Positions 43,596-53,703 are shown, counted from the stretch's first letter. The stretch is DNA of 64,000 bases from Metabacillus schmidteae (GCF_903166545.1 NZ_CAESCH010000001.1:3476001-3540000); one strand, 5' to 3'. The notes: generated from the letters alone by a model not told the origin. Numbers and translations: made by a program.

Positions 43596-43884
43596 CTATA
43601 CAATCCTCTCTAATAAATCCTCTACCTTCTCTGCCACCATTCAACAACTCCAACATACGCATTTGCAACGAATTGGACAATTACATCTTCATTTTGACCA
43701 AATCTTTCCCTTTCGTAATGTCGACATCATTCTTGAACTCTTCAATATTAAACCTCAGGAACCTGCTACGAAAATATGTAGCTTCTTCACTCGCTAACAT
43801 GGTTGAAAAGAACAAAAAATTACTCTCGAAGTATTCCATATTAGGAAAAATAATAAAACAATAAGAATTCCTGAAGACACCCAA
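43596..43884 (-). pseudogene. Decayed C-terminal part of a TetR-family regulator
   Basis: Three reading frames in succession give a TetR C-terminal domain: EYFESNFLFFSTMLASEEAT and FNIEEFKNDVDITKGK in the first, then NEDVIVQFVANAYVGVVEWW in a second, then VAEKVEDLLERIV and a stop in the third. That order is typical of the ligand domain of YfiR/AcrR-type repressors. At least two frameshifts separate the parts, and the N-terminal HTH is missing altogether, because the sucrose hydrolase gene begins 90 bases upstream. A clear dead gene. Confidence 0.75.
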
Positions 43885-43974
43885 TTAAAGAACTTTATAA
43901 ATTCCAAAAAAACGAAGATCCAAATATTTATTTGGTTCCCCTTTTTTTCTTAGTTCTGAATTGTTTTTTTCTCA

Positions 43975-45462
43975 TTATCCCCAGATATCTGCTAACTCCC
44001 AGGCATCAAGGTTCAATAATTGAACCTCTCCTTCTTCTGAGAATAATACCACAAAAACACTTGATGGATCTGGATAGATTCGGGCAGTCATCACGGTTTC
44101 GCCATCATTGATAAATACTTCTACTGAAGAACGATCTATAAAAATATGAAATATAATCGTTTCCCGTTCCTTTAGATCAAGCAGACATCTTCTAATACCG
44201 CATTCTCCCTTTCCAGAGTGATTACGGTCTACTGTTACTTTTTGTGAATCTTGATCATAGTAAATGGTTGTTTTTTCTTGACGGTCTTCAGACGTGCGAA
44301 TATTCATACCAAACCTTTTAGCGGAACATCCTTTTAATGAGAACTCAGCAATAATCTCCAAACATTGTCCTTTAATAGTTGCTAATCGATGAATTTCAGA
44401 AATCACCATTCTGTTCAATGATTGGTGTTCACCTCTTAGTTTTTTTAATTCTTCGATAGGAGTCATCACAAGTTTGTTGTGTTCATTTAGCTTAATTTCA
44501 CGGGGAATTGTCATAGCACCAGCCCAGCCATGCTCTTGCTCAGGCATTTGAGATTCCCACATGCTCATCCAGCCTAGGACAATTCGTCTTCCTTTATCAT
44601 CGAGAAAAGATTGACCTGCATAAAAGTCAAAGCCCTTATCTAACTCAATAAAATCGCCATATTCGAATTTTTTTGTATCATAACTAAATTCACCAACATA
44701 ATATCCGTTTTGGTAGAGATTTTGATAGAGATCTCCTTCCGGCTCAATTCCTTGTGGTGAAAATAAAAGAATGTGTTTTCCATCCAGCTCAAAGAAATCC
44801 GGGCATTCAAACATATAACCCATTTTTCCGGTACTTCTAGCAATATCCCCTTTATATTCCCAGTCAACTAGATTGGTAGATTCATAAAGAATAACATTTC
44901 CTAATTGATCGACCCGATTGCCTAATACCATATACCATTTTCCATCATGCCGCCATACCTTTGGGTCACGAAAATGCGGGGATCCATTTTCAGGAGGCTC
45001 TGATATGACAGGATTGTTTGGATGTTTTTCAAAGTGAATACCATCCGTGCTTTCTGCAATACATTGGTACTCAATAAACTCATCTTTTTCACTATCTGTA
45101 TTAACATGCCCAGTATAAATAAGCGTCAACTTTCCATTATGATCTACTGCACTTCCTGAGAAGCAGCCGCTTTTGTCATAATCCTCTCCAGGTGCAAGGG
45201 CGATAGGGAGATGTTCCCAACACACTAAATCCTTACTTTTCATATGGCCCCAGTGAATCGGACCACCTTTTGGACTGAATGGGTGGTGCTGATAGAAAAC
45301 ATGGTACTCACCATTCCACTGAATTAATCCGTTCGGATCATTAATCCAGTGTGCAGGAGCCATGATATGAAAGCCTAACCGATAAGGGGTGTCTTTTACC
45401 TTTTCACTTGCCTTTTCTACTGCTTTTTGAGCTTGCTCAAGTCGTGTTCGATGATCTGTCAT
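43975..45462 (-). CDS. sacA: GH32 sucrose / sucrose-6-phosphate hydrolase
   Basis: A 495-residue beta-fructosidase: five-bladed propeller (about 25-340) and C-terminal beta sandwich. The GH32 triad is intact: nucleophile Asp42 (WINDPNG), Asp166 (FRDPKVW) and acid/base Glu219 (ECPDFF). It releases fructose from sucrose. As last gene of the alpha-galactoside operon it should cut the sucrose left after galactose removal from raffinose. Cytoplasmic, no signal peptide. Whether sucrose or its 6-phosphate is preferred is open; free sucrose is suggested by ABC import. Confidence 0.92.
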   Translation of the reverse strand: MTDHRTRLEQAQKAVEKASEKVKDTPYRLGFHIMAPAHWINDPNGLIQWNGEYHVFYQHHPFSPKGGPIHWGHMKSKDLVCWEHLPIALAPGEDYDKSGCFSGSAVDHNGKLTLIYTGHVNTDSEKDEFIEYQCIAESTDGIHFEKHPNNPVISEPPENGSPHFRDPKVWRHDGKWYMVLGNRVDQLGNVILYESTNLVDWEYKGDIARSTGKMGYMFECPDFFELDGKHILLFSPQGIEPEGDLYQNLYQNGYYVGEFSYDTKKFEYGDFIELDKGFDFYAGQSFLDDKGRRIVLGWMSMWESQMPEQEHGWAGAMTIPREIKLNEHNKLVMTPIEELKKLRGEHQSLNRMVISEIHRLATIKGQCLEIIAEFSLKGCSAKRFGMNIRTSEDRQEKTTIYYDQDSQKVTVDRNHSGKGECGIRRCLLDLKERETIIFHIFIDRSSVEVFINDGETVMTARIYPDPSSVFVVLFSEEGEVQLLNLDAWELADIWG

Positions 45463-45584
45463 AATTTTCTCCTCTCAAAAATAAGACAAAAGAAAACGAT
45501 GGAAAATTAGGATGTGGAGAATGTGTTAACATTTCGGAAAACCCCCAAACTAATTTTTCATCGTAAACTTGTTTATCTTAGTTT

Positions 45585-47780
45585 TTATATTTCCTTCAAA
45601 TGCCAAACATAACTTTGGAAATCACCGCGTATTTCCGCAGGGATACTTAAACCGACATAGCTTAGTTCATCACCGCCATACACCTGATCAGTTCCTGCTA
45701 CCTGATATGTTTTGTCTGGATCAATACCTGTTACTTTCACATATTTTAATGGTGCTGCAGGTTCAGCTAAAATGGAAAAATAAAATACATAGGCTTCTGT
45801 TTTGTCTTTATTTACAAATAACCATGATGTTTCATTGCCTTCAAACGGACTTTGCAGACGATAGAAATCACCAAATTGAATTAACTTTCTAATTTCCTTA
45901 TATTTCTCTACTTGTGTTTTTACAGCTTCTTTTTCTTCATCTTTTAGTTTTGTTAAGTCTAACTCATATCCTAAGTTCCCGGACATAGCGACATCGCCGC
46001 GCATTTTCATTGAAGTAATCCGGTTAACTTGATGATTTGGTACAGCAGATACATGTGAACCCATTGAAATAATTGGATAAACCAGACTTGTTCCATATTG
46101 AATTTTCAATCGGGAAACGGCGTCTGTATTATCACTTGTCCATGTCTGCGGCATATAATAAAGCATACCTGGATCAAATCTTCCACCACCGCCTGAACAG
46201 CTCTCAAATAAAATATCCGGGAATGATGTTGTGATATCTTCCATCACCTTATACAATCCAAGCATATAACGGTGTGCTGTTTCTCTTTGTCGGTCGGCCG
46301 GAAGAATTGCAGAGCCGATTTCTGTCATATGACGGTTCATATCCCATTTTACATAGGAGATTGGTACACTCGATAAAATATCACTTACTCTTTTCGTTAT
46401 CTCTTTACATACATCTTCTCTTGAGAAATCAAGAATCAATTGTCTTCTACTTTCAGATCGCTCTCGCCCAGGAACATGTAAACACCAATCTGGATGTTCG
46501 CGATAAAGGTCACTTTCAACAGAAATCATCTCCGGTTCAAACCACAATCCGAATTGCATATCTATTTCATTAATTTGCTTTGCCAGTTGATCCAGTCCTT
46601 TAGGAAGCTTTTCATTGTCTACAAACCAATCACCTAATGACGTGGTATCATCATTCCTTTTTCCAAACCAGCCATCGTCCAGGACAAACAATTCAATTCC
46701 TACTTCTTTTCCTTCTCTAGCAATATCCATGATTTTCTCTGCGTTAAAATCAAAGTACGTTGCTTCCCAGTTATTTACTAAGACCGGACGTTCTTTATCC
46801 CGATAAGTTCCCCTTACAAGTCGTGTTCTATATAACTCATGGTAGGTTCTTGACATACCACCAAGTCCCAAGGAAGAGTAGACCATTACTGCCTCTGGTG
46901 TTTGAAATTCTTCACCTTGTTCTAGTTTCCAACTAAAGTCAAATGGATTAATTCCCATTGTCACCCGTGTTGTTTTAAATTGATCAACTTCAGCCTGGGC
47001 AAGAAAGTTTCCGCTATAGACAAAGTTAAAGGCATATACTTCGCCTGTCTCCTCAGTAGTCCCTTTTCTTAACAAAGCAATAAACGGATTATGCTGGTGA
47101 GAACTTGCACCGCGTGTGCTTTCAATGGACTGAATTCCATGGCGAAGAGGTTGTTTTTCAATAAACCGTTCTTTTACATGTGCTCCATGCAAATGCAGAA
47201 AATCAAAGTCCGCATCTCTAAAATCAACAGAAAGACTATGTGCAGACAGTACTTTTAATGATTCTGAACCTTGATTGATTAAGCGTGCAGACCTTGTAAT
47301 AACATTGAAGTTTTCATAAGCTGTATAACTTAACACAACCATTAAGCCTGTTAATGAATCCTTCATCGTTATTTCAAGTGTTTCTGACTCCTGATCGTTT
47401 TCAACATATGTTGACGGCAGCCCTTCAAGAGCACGTTTTCCTTTATAAATAGTATGTGAATCATATCGTAGATCTGTCACGGTTGAACCATTTTCCAACT
47501 GTACTTGATAAGCCGGCTTTCGAAAATCGGTATTCCCATATTGCGGATACTCCTGAGGCAATGTGTCTAAAGAAAATGTCCGATCATGCCTCTGTTCGTA
47601 TGGATTACCGGAAAATCCACGATCGACCTGCTGGATATGATTTGAATGGCGATATTCGTTTACCTTTTTCCCCCAATATAGATGGAGTAAATAACCATCC
47701 CGAACGATTTGCATGACATAACTTGTATCTTTGGCTTTTATATGAAAGACTTTATTTTCCTCTTGATAATGAATTCCCAA
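45585..47780 (-). CDS. GH36 alpha-galactosidase
   Basis: A 731-residue cytoplasmic enzyme with an N-terminal beta sandwich (to about 320), a TIM barrel (330-640) and a C-terminal beta domain. Nucleophile Asp lies in YVKWDMNR and the acid/base Asp in SDNTDAV, together with LFVLDDGWFG and ESCSGGGGRFD, as in GH36. It removes terminal alpha-1,6-galactose from melibiose, raffinose or stachyose. I start at TTG 47780, ten bases after GAGGAG, since family proteins begin near MGIHY; six upstream codons are open. Downstream of the ABC permeases in one operon. Confidence 0.93.
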   Translation of the reverse strand: MGIHYQEENKVFHIKAKDTSYVMQIVRDGYLLHLYWGKKVNEYRHSNHIQQVDRGFSGNPYEQRHDRTFSLDTLPQEYPQYGNTDFRKPAYQVQLENGSTVTDLRYDSHTIYKGKRALEGLPSTYVENDQESETLEITMKDSLTGLMVVLSYTAYENFNVITRSARLINQGSESLKVLSAHSLSVDFRDADFDFLHLHGAHVKERFIEKQPLRHGIQSIESTRGASSHQHNPFIALLRKGTTEETGEVYAFNFVYSGNFLAQAEVDQFKTTRVTMGINPFDFSWKLEQGEEFQTPEAVMVYSSLGLGGMSRTYHELYRTRLVRGTYRDKERPVLVNNWEATYFDFNAEKIMDIAREGKEVGIELFVLDDGWFGKRNDDTTSLGDWFVDNEKLPKGLDQLAKQINEIDMQFGLWFEPEMISVESDLYREHPDWCLHVPGRERSESRRQLILDFSREDVCKEITKRVSDILSSVPISYVKWDMNRHMTEIGSAILPADRQRETAHRYMLGLYKVMEDITTSFPDILFESCSGGGGRFDPGMLYYMPQTWTSDNTDAVSRLKIQYGTSLVYPIISMGSHVSAVPNHQVNRITSMKMRGDVAMSGNLGYELDLTKLKDEEKEAVKTQVEKYKEIRKLIQFGDFYRLQSPFEGNETSWLFVNKDKTEAYVFYFSILAEPAAPLKYVKVTGIDPDKTYQVAGTDQVYGGDELSYVGLSIPAEIRGDFQSYVWHLKEI

Positions 47781-47861
47781 TTTTAAACAACTCCTCAAAG
47801 CGTAGTGTTGATCGAAGTTTTACAGGCAGTTTACTAAACTGCCCTTAAATTCTGCCTTTCT

Positions 47862-48680
47862 TTATTTAATTGCTCCTTTCACAACTCCACCAATAATCCA
47901 TCTTTGTGCAAATAGATAAACGATGACCATCGGGGCAAGGGCTAATAAATATGAAGCAAATGCAAGGTTATAATCTGCTCCAAATTCCGTTTGGAACACA
48001 TATTGTACAAGTGGTAATGTTGCATGTTCTGAATCACTTAAAATGACTAATGGCAGTAAGAAATCATTCCATGCCCACAGACAAGTTAAGATTCCGACTG
48101 TTGCATTAATAGGTGTTAACAATGGGAAAATAACCTTCCAAAACACACCCCACGTACTACATCCATCTACAATCGCCGCTTCTTCAAGTTCTTTCGGTAT
48201 GGAACGAATGTATCCAACATAGATAAAGATATTCATAGCCATTCCATATACGACATACAGCAAGATAAGACCAGCAGGATTATTTAGCCCTAGTGCGGAA
48301 GTCTGCTTTACAATAGGAAGCATTATAATCGGAAACGGAATAAACAACGCACTGACGAAATAGAAGTACAAGCCTTTAAAAAATTTCCGGTGCATATTTC
48401 TTGCAATCGCATAAGCAACCATAGAGTTTGATAGAATCGTAAACAGAAGCGTGAAAATTGTAATGATCGCGCTGTTTTTGAGTGCATTAAAGAAATTCGT
48501 CGCTTCAATAGCTCTCGTAAAGTTTTCCCAATGAAATCCAACCGGGAAGGAAAGTGCTGATTGAGCAAGTTCCTGCGGTGTTTTTAACGCAATAGAAACA
48601 GCCATATACAAAGGGATGAGGATAAGAAGTGCTCCCAAGGATATTAAGATTGTGACTGGCAAGTTTGTTCCTTGTTTCAT
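47862..48680 (-). CDS. Carbohydrate ABC transporter permease (MsmG/RafG type)
   Basis: A 272-residue inner-membrane permease with six predicted helices. The EAA loop is seen as EELEEAAIVDGCSTWGVFWKVIFPLLTP-type sequence (EEAAIVDGCS, FWKVIFPLL), which docks the ATPase. It pairs with the permease whose gene overlaps it by one base (TAATG). No ATPase gene is in the operon, so a general MsmX/MsmK-like ATPase encoded elsewhere must energise it. Confidence 0.93.
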   Translation of the reverse strand: MKQGTNLPVTILISLGALLILIPLYMAVSIALKTPQELAQSALSFPVGFHWENFTRAIEATNFFNALKNSAIITIFTLLFTILSNSMVAYAIARNMHRKFFKGLYFYFVSALFIPFPIIMLPIVKQTSALGLNNPAGLILLYVVYGMAMNIFIYVGYIRSIPKELEEAAIVDGCSTWGVFWKVIFPLLTPINATVGILTCLWAWNDFLLPLVILSDSEHATLPLVQYVFQTEFGADYNLAFASYLLALAPMVIVYLFAQRWIIGGVVKGAIK

Positions 48681-49621
48681 TACATATCCATCTCCCTTTT
48701 TTGAAGTATTTTTAACTGGAATACAGAAATAACAAAGATTAGGATAAAGTAGATCACGGCATTAGCAGATTGATAAGCAAATTCTCCTCCGCTAAATCCT
48801 CCATTATAAATTAATAGAGAGATAGAGGTTGTCTCATATCCCGGACCTCCTCCTGTCATGGCAACAATGTGATCAAATACCATAAGTGAGTTTTTCATTG
48901 ATAACACCATGTTAATGGTGAAGAACGGTGCAATGATCGGGAAGGTAATTTTCCAGAATTGTTGCCATGTATTAGCCCCATCAAGGCTTGATGCTTCATA
49001 CAATTCTGTTGGAACAGTTTGAAGACCTGATAAATATAAAATGATATTGAACGCACACGCTTGCCAAATAAAAACCAGCAAAATTCCAATCCAGGCAAGA
49101 TCAGCATTTCCAAGTATATTCGATGTTAGAAATTCAATATTGTATTTTTCACCGATATCCGGAAGAATATTTGTAAAAAAGAAATTAAAAATAAAGCCCA
49201 CTATTAAAACACTTAAAACATTTGGCAGAAAGTAAATTGCCCGAAAAAAATTCCTTCCTTTAATTTTTGCATTTAATCCAACTGCAATTAAAAGGCTAAA
49301 GATATTAACAAGAATCGAGGCAAACACTGCAAATTTAAATGTAAAAATATAAGAATCTTTTACAACTGTATCTTTAAAAAGATTGATATAGTTTTTAAAT
49401 CCTACAAAGTCATAATCTAAACTAATTCCATTCCAATTGGTAAAAGAATAGTAGATTCCTTGAAGAGCTGGAAAAGTATGAAAAGTAGCAAAAAGAAGAA
49501 AAGCCGGAAGAACCATCATATAGAAGGCAATTGTTCTTGAACTTATTTTCCTTTTTGTTTTCACTTCCGATTTAGTAGAAGAAATATGCGGATTATTAAC
49601 AGCAACATTATCTTTTTTCAT
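48680..49621 (-). CDS. Sugar ABC transporter permease (MsmF/RafF type)
   Basis: A 313-residue permease with a cytoplasmic N-terminal tail of about 30 residues and six helices. The EAA motif reads YEASSLDGANTWQQFWKITFP. Partner of the downstream MsmG-type permease (one-base overlap, coupled translation) and of the binding protein 60 bases upstream. Confidence 0.93.
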   Translation of the reverse strand: MKKDNVAVNNPHISSTKSEVKTKRKISSRTIAFYMMVLPAFLLFATFHTFPALQGIYYSFTNWNGISLDYDFVGFKNYINLFKDTVVKDSYIFTFKFAVFASILVNIFSLLIAVGLNAKIKGRNFFRAIYFLPNVLSVLIVGFIFNFFFTNILPDIGEKYNIEFLTSNILGNADLAWIGILLVFIWQACAFNIILYLSGLQTVPTELYEASSLDGANTWQQFWKITFPIIAPFFTINMVLSMKNSLMVFDHIVAMTGGGPGYETTSISLLIYNGGFSGGEFAYQSANAVIYFILIFVISVFQLKILQKREMDM

Positions 49622-49681
49622 GTTTTCACGTCCTTATTTAGGTAGAGAAATTGGGATGAGCCCAATTTCTCCCTTAATAGG

Positions 49682-50914
49682 TTATTTTCTATCTTGTACT
49701 TTTTCCCAATCAGCTTGTAATTTTGTTAGGAACTCATCAACGTCTTTATTAATTACCAATGACTGTAGTGTTTTTTCCGGCATAACCCCTGTTGGAATAT
49801 AATGATCTGGAAAGTCTGTCAATGAACCTTTTTCAAAACTTGCTTTAAGGTCATCAACTGTTGGATCGTCTTGAGTAATTCCTTGAATAGCCGAGAATGC
49901 ATTTTGTTCATCTATATATTGTTTTGCATTTTCCTCTTTCAGTAGGAATTCAACAAATTTCTTCGCCTCTTCAGGATGTTTTGAAGACGCTGCCACACCA
50001 AGAATTAAATCAACACCCGATATGACTTTGGTTTCATCCGTGTTGTTTGTAGCAGGGAATGGAAATACCCCTAATTCAATATCGGGATTTGCTTTCTTGA
50101 TTTCCGGAAGTGCCCAAATTCCTTGAAGATACATAGCTGACTCTCCATTGGCAAATGCAGTATTTCCGTCATTGTAGCCTACACCTTGTTGATTTTTATG
50201 ACCATATTCAGATAATTGTAATAGTTTTTCTGCAGCTTCTTTGTAACGTTCCTCAGCAAGAATATTTCCTTTATTTAATTCACTGTAGAAATCATCTCCT
50301 TGCGTATTAGCTGCAAGGGCATTAAAAGCCGGAAGTGTAGTCCAAGCGTCCTTATACGTATGGAAGAACGGTGTCTTACCCGCTTCTTTTACTTTCTCAG
50401 CAACTGAAATAAATTCATCCCATGTTTTTGGAACTTCCAGTCCTAGTTCGGCAAAAATGGCTTTATTGTATATAACACCAACAGCGTTTGCCACATACGG
50501 AACGGCGAAAACTTCTTCAATTCCTGATACATCTTTCAGCATTTGTACATATGCAGGCTGAATGTTTTCAAGAAATTTATCTTCCGTAACATCTGTAAAG
50601 ACTCCAGCGTTTGCTAAATCACTATACGTTACATCACCGCCAACACCGATGATATCCGGTATATCACTTTTTGATACTCTTGTACGCAATACAGTTGATG
50701 GTTCAGGTGGACTTGCCTGTTCAACATCAATGTTTGGATTTTCTTTTTCAAATTTTGCAATTAACTTATCAATTGTTTGCATTCCTTCACGCTTATGATG
50801 GAAAAACTCAATTTTCACTTGGTCTCCACCTGAACTTCCCTCTCCGCCGCCGCAACCTGCAAGGAGCGAAATGGATAAAGCACCTACCGCTAGTAATGAC
50901 AATGTTTTTTTCAT
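49682..50914 (-). CDS. Sugar-binding lipoprotein of an ABC transporter (MsmE/RafE type)
   Basis: A 410-residue cluster-B solute-binding protein. Signal peptide with lipobox LAGC21, then a Gly/Ser linker; the two-lobed fold carries the typical KIEFFHHKREGMQTIDKLI opening and the YDAGQFW-like GESAMYLQGIWALPEI segment of oligosaccharide binders. Anchored outside, it delivers alpha-galactosides to the MsmF/G-type pair. First structural gene after lacI. Confidence 0.93.
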   Translation of the reverse strand: MKKTLSLLAVGALSISLLAGCGGGEGSSGGDQVKIEFFHHKREGMQTIDKLIAKFEKENPNIDVEQASPPEPSTVLRTRVSKSDIPDIIGVGGDVTYSDLANAGVFTDVTEDKFLENIQPAYVQMLKDVSGIEEVFAVPYVANAVGVIYNKAIFAELGLEVPKTWDEFISVAEKVKEAGKTPFFHTYKDAWTTLPAFNALAANTQGDDFYSELNKGNILAEERYKEAAEKLLQLSEYGHKNQQGVGYNDGNTAFANGESAMYLQGIWALPEIKKANPDIELGVFPFPATNNTDETKVISGVDLILGVAASSKHPEEAKKFVEFLLKEENAKQYIDEQNAFSAIQGITQDDPTVDDLKASFEKGSLTDFPDHYIPTGVMPEKTLQSLVINKDVDEFLTKLQADWEKVQDRK

Positions 50915-51016
50915 TTGAATTCCCCCGTTTCGTTTATATAAAATTATTTATTTATTAAAAAGTCGTACCGATTTCATATTCTCTGTAAAACGATCCGCCT
51001 CCTTAAATTTTAAGTA

Positions 51017-52051
51017 CTACTCCTTTTTACTAGTAACACTCTCCCTATATACAAGCTCGGTAGGAAGAACAATTTTTAAAGGAAGCTCTCTGCCTTTCAA
51101 TCGATCATACATAAGCTTCACAGCTGTTTTCCCCATTTCAAATGAATGGATTTTTACGGATGATAGAGCCGGAGTAAGATAAGCAGCTGAGTCGATATCA
51201 TCAAAGCTAAACACCGATATATCTTCCGGGACTTTAATACCAGCCTGATGCAATGCACGAAAAGCACCTAATGCCATCGGATCACTTGCAACAACAATAG
51301 CACTTGGCAATTGTCCTCTTCTGATTAATTCCTGCATTAATTTATAACCGCCATTTGGGCCCCATTCCCCAACTAACACACAATCATTTTTATAGAGATT
51401 ATTTTCTCTCATCACTTTCTCAAAAACTGTTTTTCGTACATCTTCTTTTTCACCTGTTTCTTTGTTGTGTATCCCTTTTACAACAGTCCTCCCACCCAAA
51501 TAAACAATTTGTTCATGACCATGATAAAAGAGATGTTCCAAGATTTGATTTGTCGCTGTTTCTAAATTTGAAATCACAATATCTACGTTTTTGTCTTCCG
51601 GCTCATAATCAACAAAAACGATATTGTTATTTTCATAGTAAATACCTCTTAGTTCTTTCACATCAACTGTCCCTACTACGATTAGGCCATCTAAGGATCT
51701 TAATACTTTTCCTACAAGAACATTATTTCCAATTGTTTGAATAGAAGTTATTCTCATTCCATATTGTTCACAAGCTCTCTCAATCCCCATTCTCAGTGAC
51801 ATGAAATATGGATCGTTCACTTCGTCTTCTTCTGTATTAGTGAGAATCAGACCAATATTATGAATCTCTCTTTTTCTATCAGACTTTTCTCGATTTTTTC
51901 TTGATGATTTATAGTTTAATTCACCAACTATCTCCATTACTCTTTTGCGAGTATTATCAGAAACAGACAGTGTTGGGTCACTATTTAATAATCTCGATAC
52001 AGTAGCTGTTGAGACTTTAGCTAATTGAGCAACATCCTTTATCGTCGCCAT
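51017..52051 (-). CDS. LacI-family repressor of the alpha-galactoside operon
   Basis: A 344-residue repressor: N-terminal HTH (ATIKDVAQLAKVSTATVSRLL) with hinge helix, then a periplasmic-binding-like sensor domain (NIGLILTNTEEDE... to VYRESVT). Gene order puts it first in the operon, 100 bases before the binding protein. Palindromes of the form AGTAAA-T-TTTACT in its own leader and TTTACTAGTAAA before the adjacent LacY-like symporter are good operator candidates, so it probably controls both units and itself; the inducer would be a galactoside or galactose. Confidence 0.92.
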   Translation of the reverse strand: MATIKDVAQLAKVSTATVSRLLNSDPTLSVSDNTRKRVMEIVGELNYKSSRKNREKSDRKREIHNIGLILTNTEEDEVNDPYFMSLRMGIERACEQYGMRITSIQTIGNNVLVGKVLRSLDGLIVVGTVDVKELRGIYYENNNIVFVDYEPEDKNVDIVISNLETATNQILEHLFYHGHEQIVYLGGRTVVKGIHNKETGEKEDVRKTVFEKVMRENNLYKNDCVLVGEWGPNGGYKLMQELIRRGQLPSAIVVASDPMALGAFRALHQAGIKVPEDISVFSFDDIDSAAYLTPALSSVKIHSFEMGKTAVKLMYDRLKGRELPLKIVLPTELVYRESVTSKKE

Positions 52052-52070
52052 CTCATCACCCTCCTTTTTT

Positions 52071-52083
52071 AGTAAATTTTACT
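52071..52083 (-). promoter_or_regulatory. LacI operator candidate in the lacI leader
   Basis: An odd-centred perfect palindrome (AGTAAA, T, TTTACT) between the promoter and the lacI ribosome site; a bound repressor would block transcription. Confidence 0.6.
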
Positions 52084-52097
52084 TAAATAGTAATATA

Positions 52098-52126
52098 AAT
52101 ATAACAAGATAAACGCTTACATTCAA
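52098..52126 (-). promoter_or_regulatory. Promoter of the galactoside operon with cre site in its spacer
   Basis: TTGAAT (52121-52126), 17 bases, TATATT (52098-52103) on the minus strand. The spacer holds TGTAAGCGTTTATC (52108-52121), 12 of 14 positions of the CcpA cre consensus TGWAANCGNTNWCA. CcpA binding here would shut the promoter when preferred sugars are present. Confidence 0.65.
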
Positions 52127-52152
52127 GTGCTATTTCTAAAAAAATTATTACA

Positions 52153-52170
52153 ATTACTATTTTTAGTAAT
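52153..52170. promoter_or_regulatory. Upstream palindrome, second operator candidate
   Basis: ATTACTA, TTTT, TAGTAAT: a perfect inverted repeat about 30 bases upstream of the -35, sharing the TAGTAA core with the downstream operator; it may allow repressor looping. Confidence 0.45.
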
Positions 52171-52244
52171 TTCCTTTACACTGGTTTTCATCATAAAATG
52201 CCCTATTATATAAGGTTCCTTTATTAAATACAGAGTACAGGAAA

Positions 52245-52287
52245 ACAAAAAAATCCAATTTTCCATAAGGAGAATTGGATTTTTTAT
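52245..52287 (-). terminator. Terminator of the LacY-like symporter gene
   Basis: Stem AAAAATCCAATT / AATTGGATTTTT with T runs on both sides, 180 bases after the symporter stop. Confidence 0.75.
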
Positions 52288-52464
52288 TATTTACCACACT
52301 AAATAAAGGTAGTAAATATTAGTTTAAACACTTATTTATATTTACTAAACAAAAGCGATCAATCTATCTTTTATAAGCTTTATTTTATTAGCTCGATCAG
52401 TAAATTTAATTCAAACTCGATATATTAAATCAATATTATTTTCAATATTGTTTATTAAACTAAA

Positions 52465-53703
52465 TTAAGCTACATTAATAGCGTTTACATTTAATTTACT
52501 ACTTTTATTTTTTTCACTAAGTGTAAATATTGAGATAATCGTAAAGATTAATGCTACAGCACCTAGTAATAAATAAGCTTTATCAAACCCAACTGTATCA
52601 TACATATTACCTGCAATCGTTGATAAAAAAATCGAGCCGACTTGCTTTGAAAACTGGAATCCAATTAAATAGATAGTAGCTGATAATCTCATATCAAAAT
52701 TTGCTGAAATGTATTTAAATACCGCTACTAACAAAATCGGTACTTCTGCAGCATGCAGTAGTTTTAATAGACTAATAACGACAGCTCCTTCTGCAAAGCT
52801 GGATCCCAGAATTCTAAATGACATGATAAACCCTGCATAGATAAGAGCATTTTTCGCACCGACTTTTCTAATAATAAATGGTGCAGAAATCATTACAATT
52901 GCTTCGAGGAAAATTTGTAAGGTAACTAAGTTCCCAAATACAGCTGTGCCTTCTTCTGGTGTAGTAAAGAATTGTGTAAAATATACAGGAAATTGTTGAT
53001 CGAATACGTCATAGACACAACCAACACCTACAACATATAAGGTAAAAAACCAAAACTTGCTGTTTTTGAAAAGAGCTAGAGTGGATCCTTTCGGTACGAC
53101 TGATTCAGCTTTTGTTATATGAACATCTGAATGCTCCATCTTTGCAAAGCTAAAAGCAACGGCTAATAAAATAGCGGCAATAGTACAAATCCAGTAGATT
53201 AAATTGGGATCTGTATTAAATAAATGCCCTGTAACAAACGTACTTGTTGCAGCACCAATATTCCCAAACACCCTAACACGTCCATACTCAAAATGATCAG
53301 CATGACTGACTTTCTCAATATACGCTTCAATTACTCCTACCCCGCCGTTAAAAATCGCACCGAGGTAAGCGCCACCAATAATAGCTGCAAGGATAATATT
53401 CGAATGTAACAACGGTGGAAATACATAAACAAAAAACGGTCCAATAAACATTAATAAAAAGATAAACACCCAAAGCAAATTCTTTTTTAACCCTAACTTA
53501 TCTGCAAGAATACCAAAAAATGGCTGGTAACAGATAGCAGCGATACTAATGGCTGAGAAAATGATTCCAGTTTTCGTTGCACTTAAACCGCCAACTTCCG
53601 CTAACCATAAAGATAGAAACATCGTACTTGCAGCCCAGATAAAGAAATAAAGAAAAAAGAATACTCCAAACAGCCAATAATTCTTACTAAGATTTTTTAA
53701 CAT
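52465..53703 (-). CDS. LacY-like oligosaccharide:H+ symporter (MFS)
   Basis: A 412-residue, twelve-helix protein of the oligosaccharide:H+ symporter family (lactose, raffinose, melibiose permeases). Opening YWLFGVFFFLYFFIWAASTMF and GILADKLGLKKN are typical, as is the acidic/Arg pattern EAYIEKVSHADHFEYGRVRVFG. It is a second, proton-driven entry route beside the ABC system. I start at ATG 53703, six bases after AGGGAG; five upstream codons are open. It has its own cre-like and operator-like sites. Confidence 0.88.
   Translation of the reverse strand: MLKNLSKNYWLFGVFFFLYFFIWAASTMFLSLWLAEVGGLSATKTGIIFSAISIAAICYQPFFGILADKLGLKKNLLWVFIFLLMFIGPFFVYVFPPLLHSNIILAAIIGGAYLGAIFNGGVGVIEAYIEKVSHADHFEYGRVRVFGNIGAATSTFVTGHLFNTDPNLIYWICTIAAILLAVAFSFAKMEHSDVHITKAESVVPKGSTLALFKNSKFWFFTLYVVGVGCVYDVFDQQFPVYFTQFFTTPEEGTAVFGNLVTLQIFLEAIVMISAPFIIRKVGAKNALIYAGFIMSFRILGSSFAEGAVVISLLKLLHAAEVPILLVAVFKYISANFDMRLSATIYLIGFQFSKQVGSIFLSTIAGNMYDTVGFDKAYLLLGAVALIFTIISIFTLSEKNKSSKLNVNAINVA

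Noticed and set aside
43673..43864. Plus-strand reading frame of 63 codons
   Set aside because: It is antisense to the TetR remnant and has no ribosome site.
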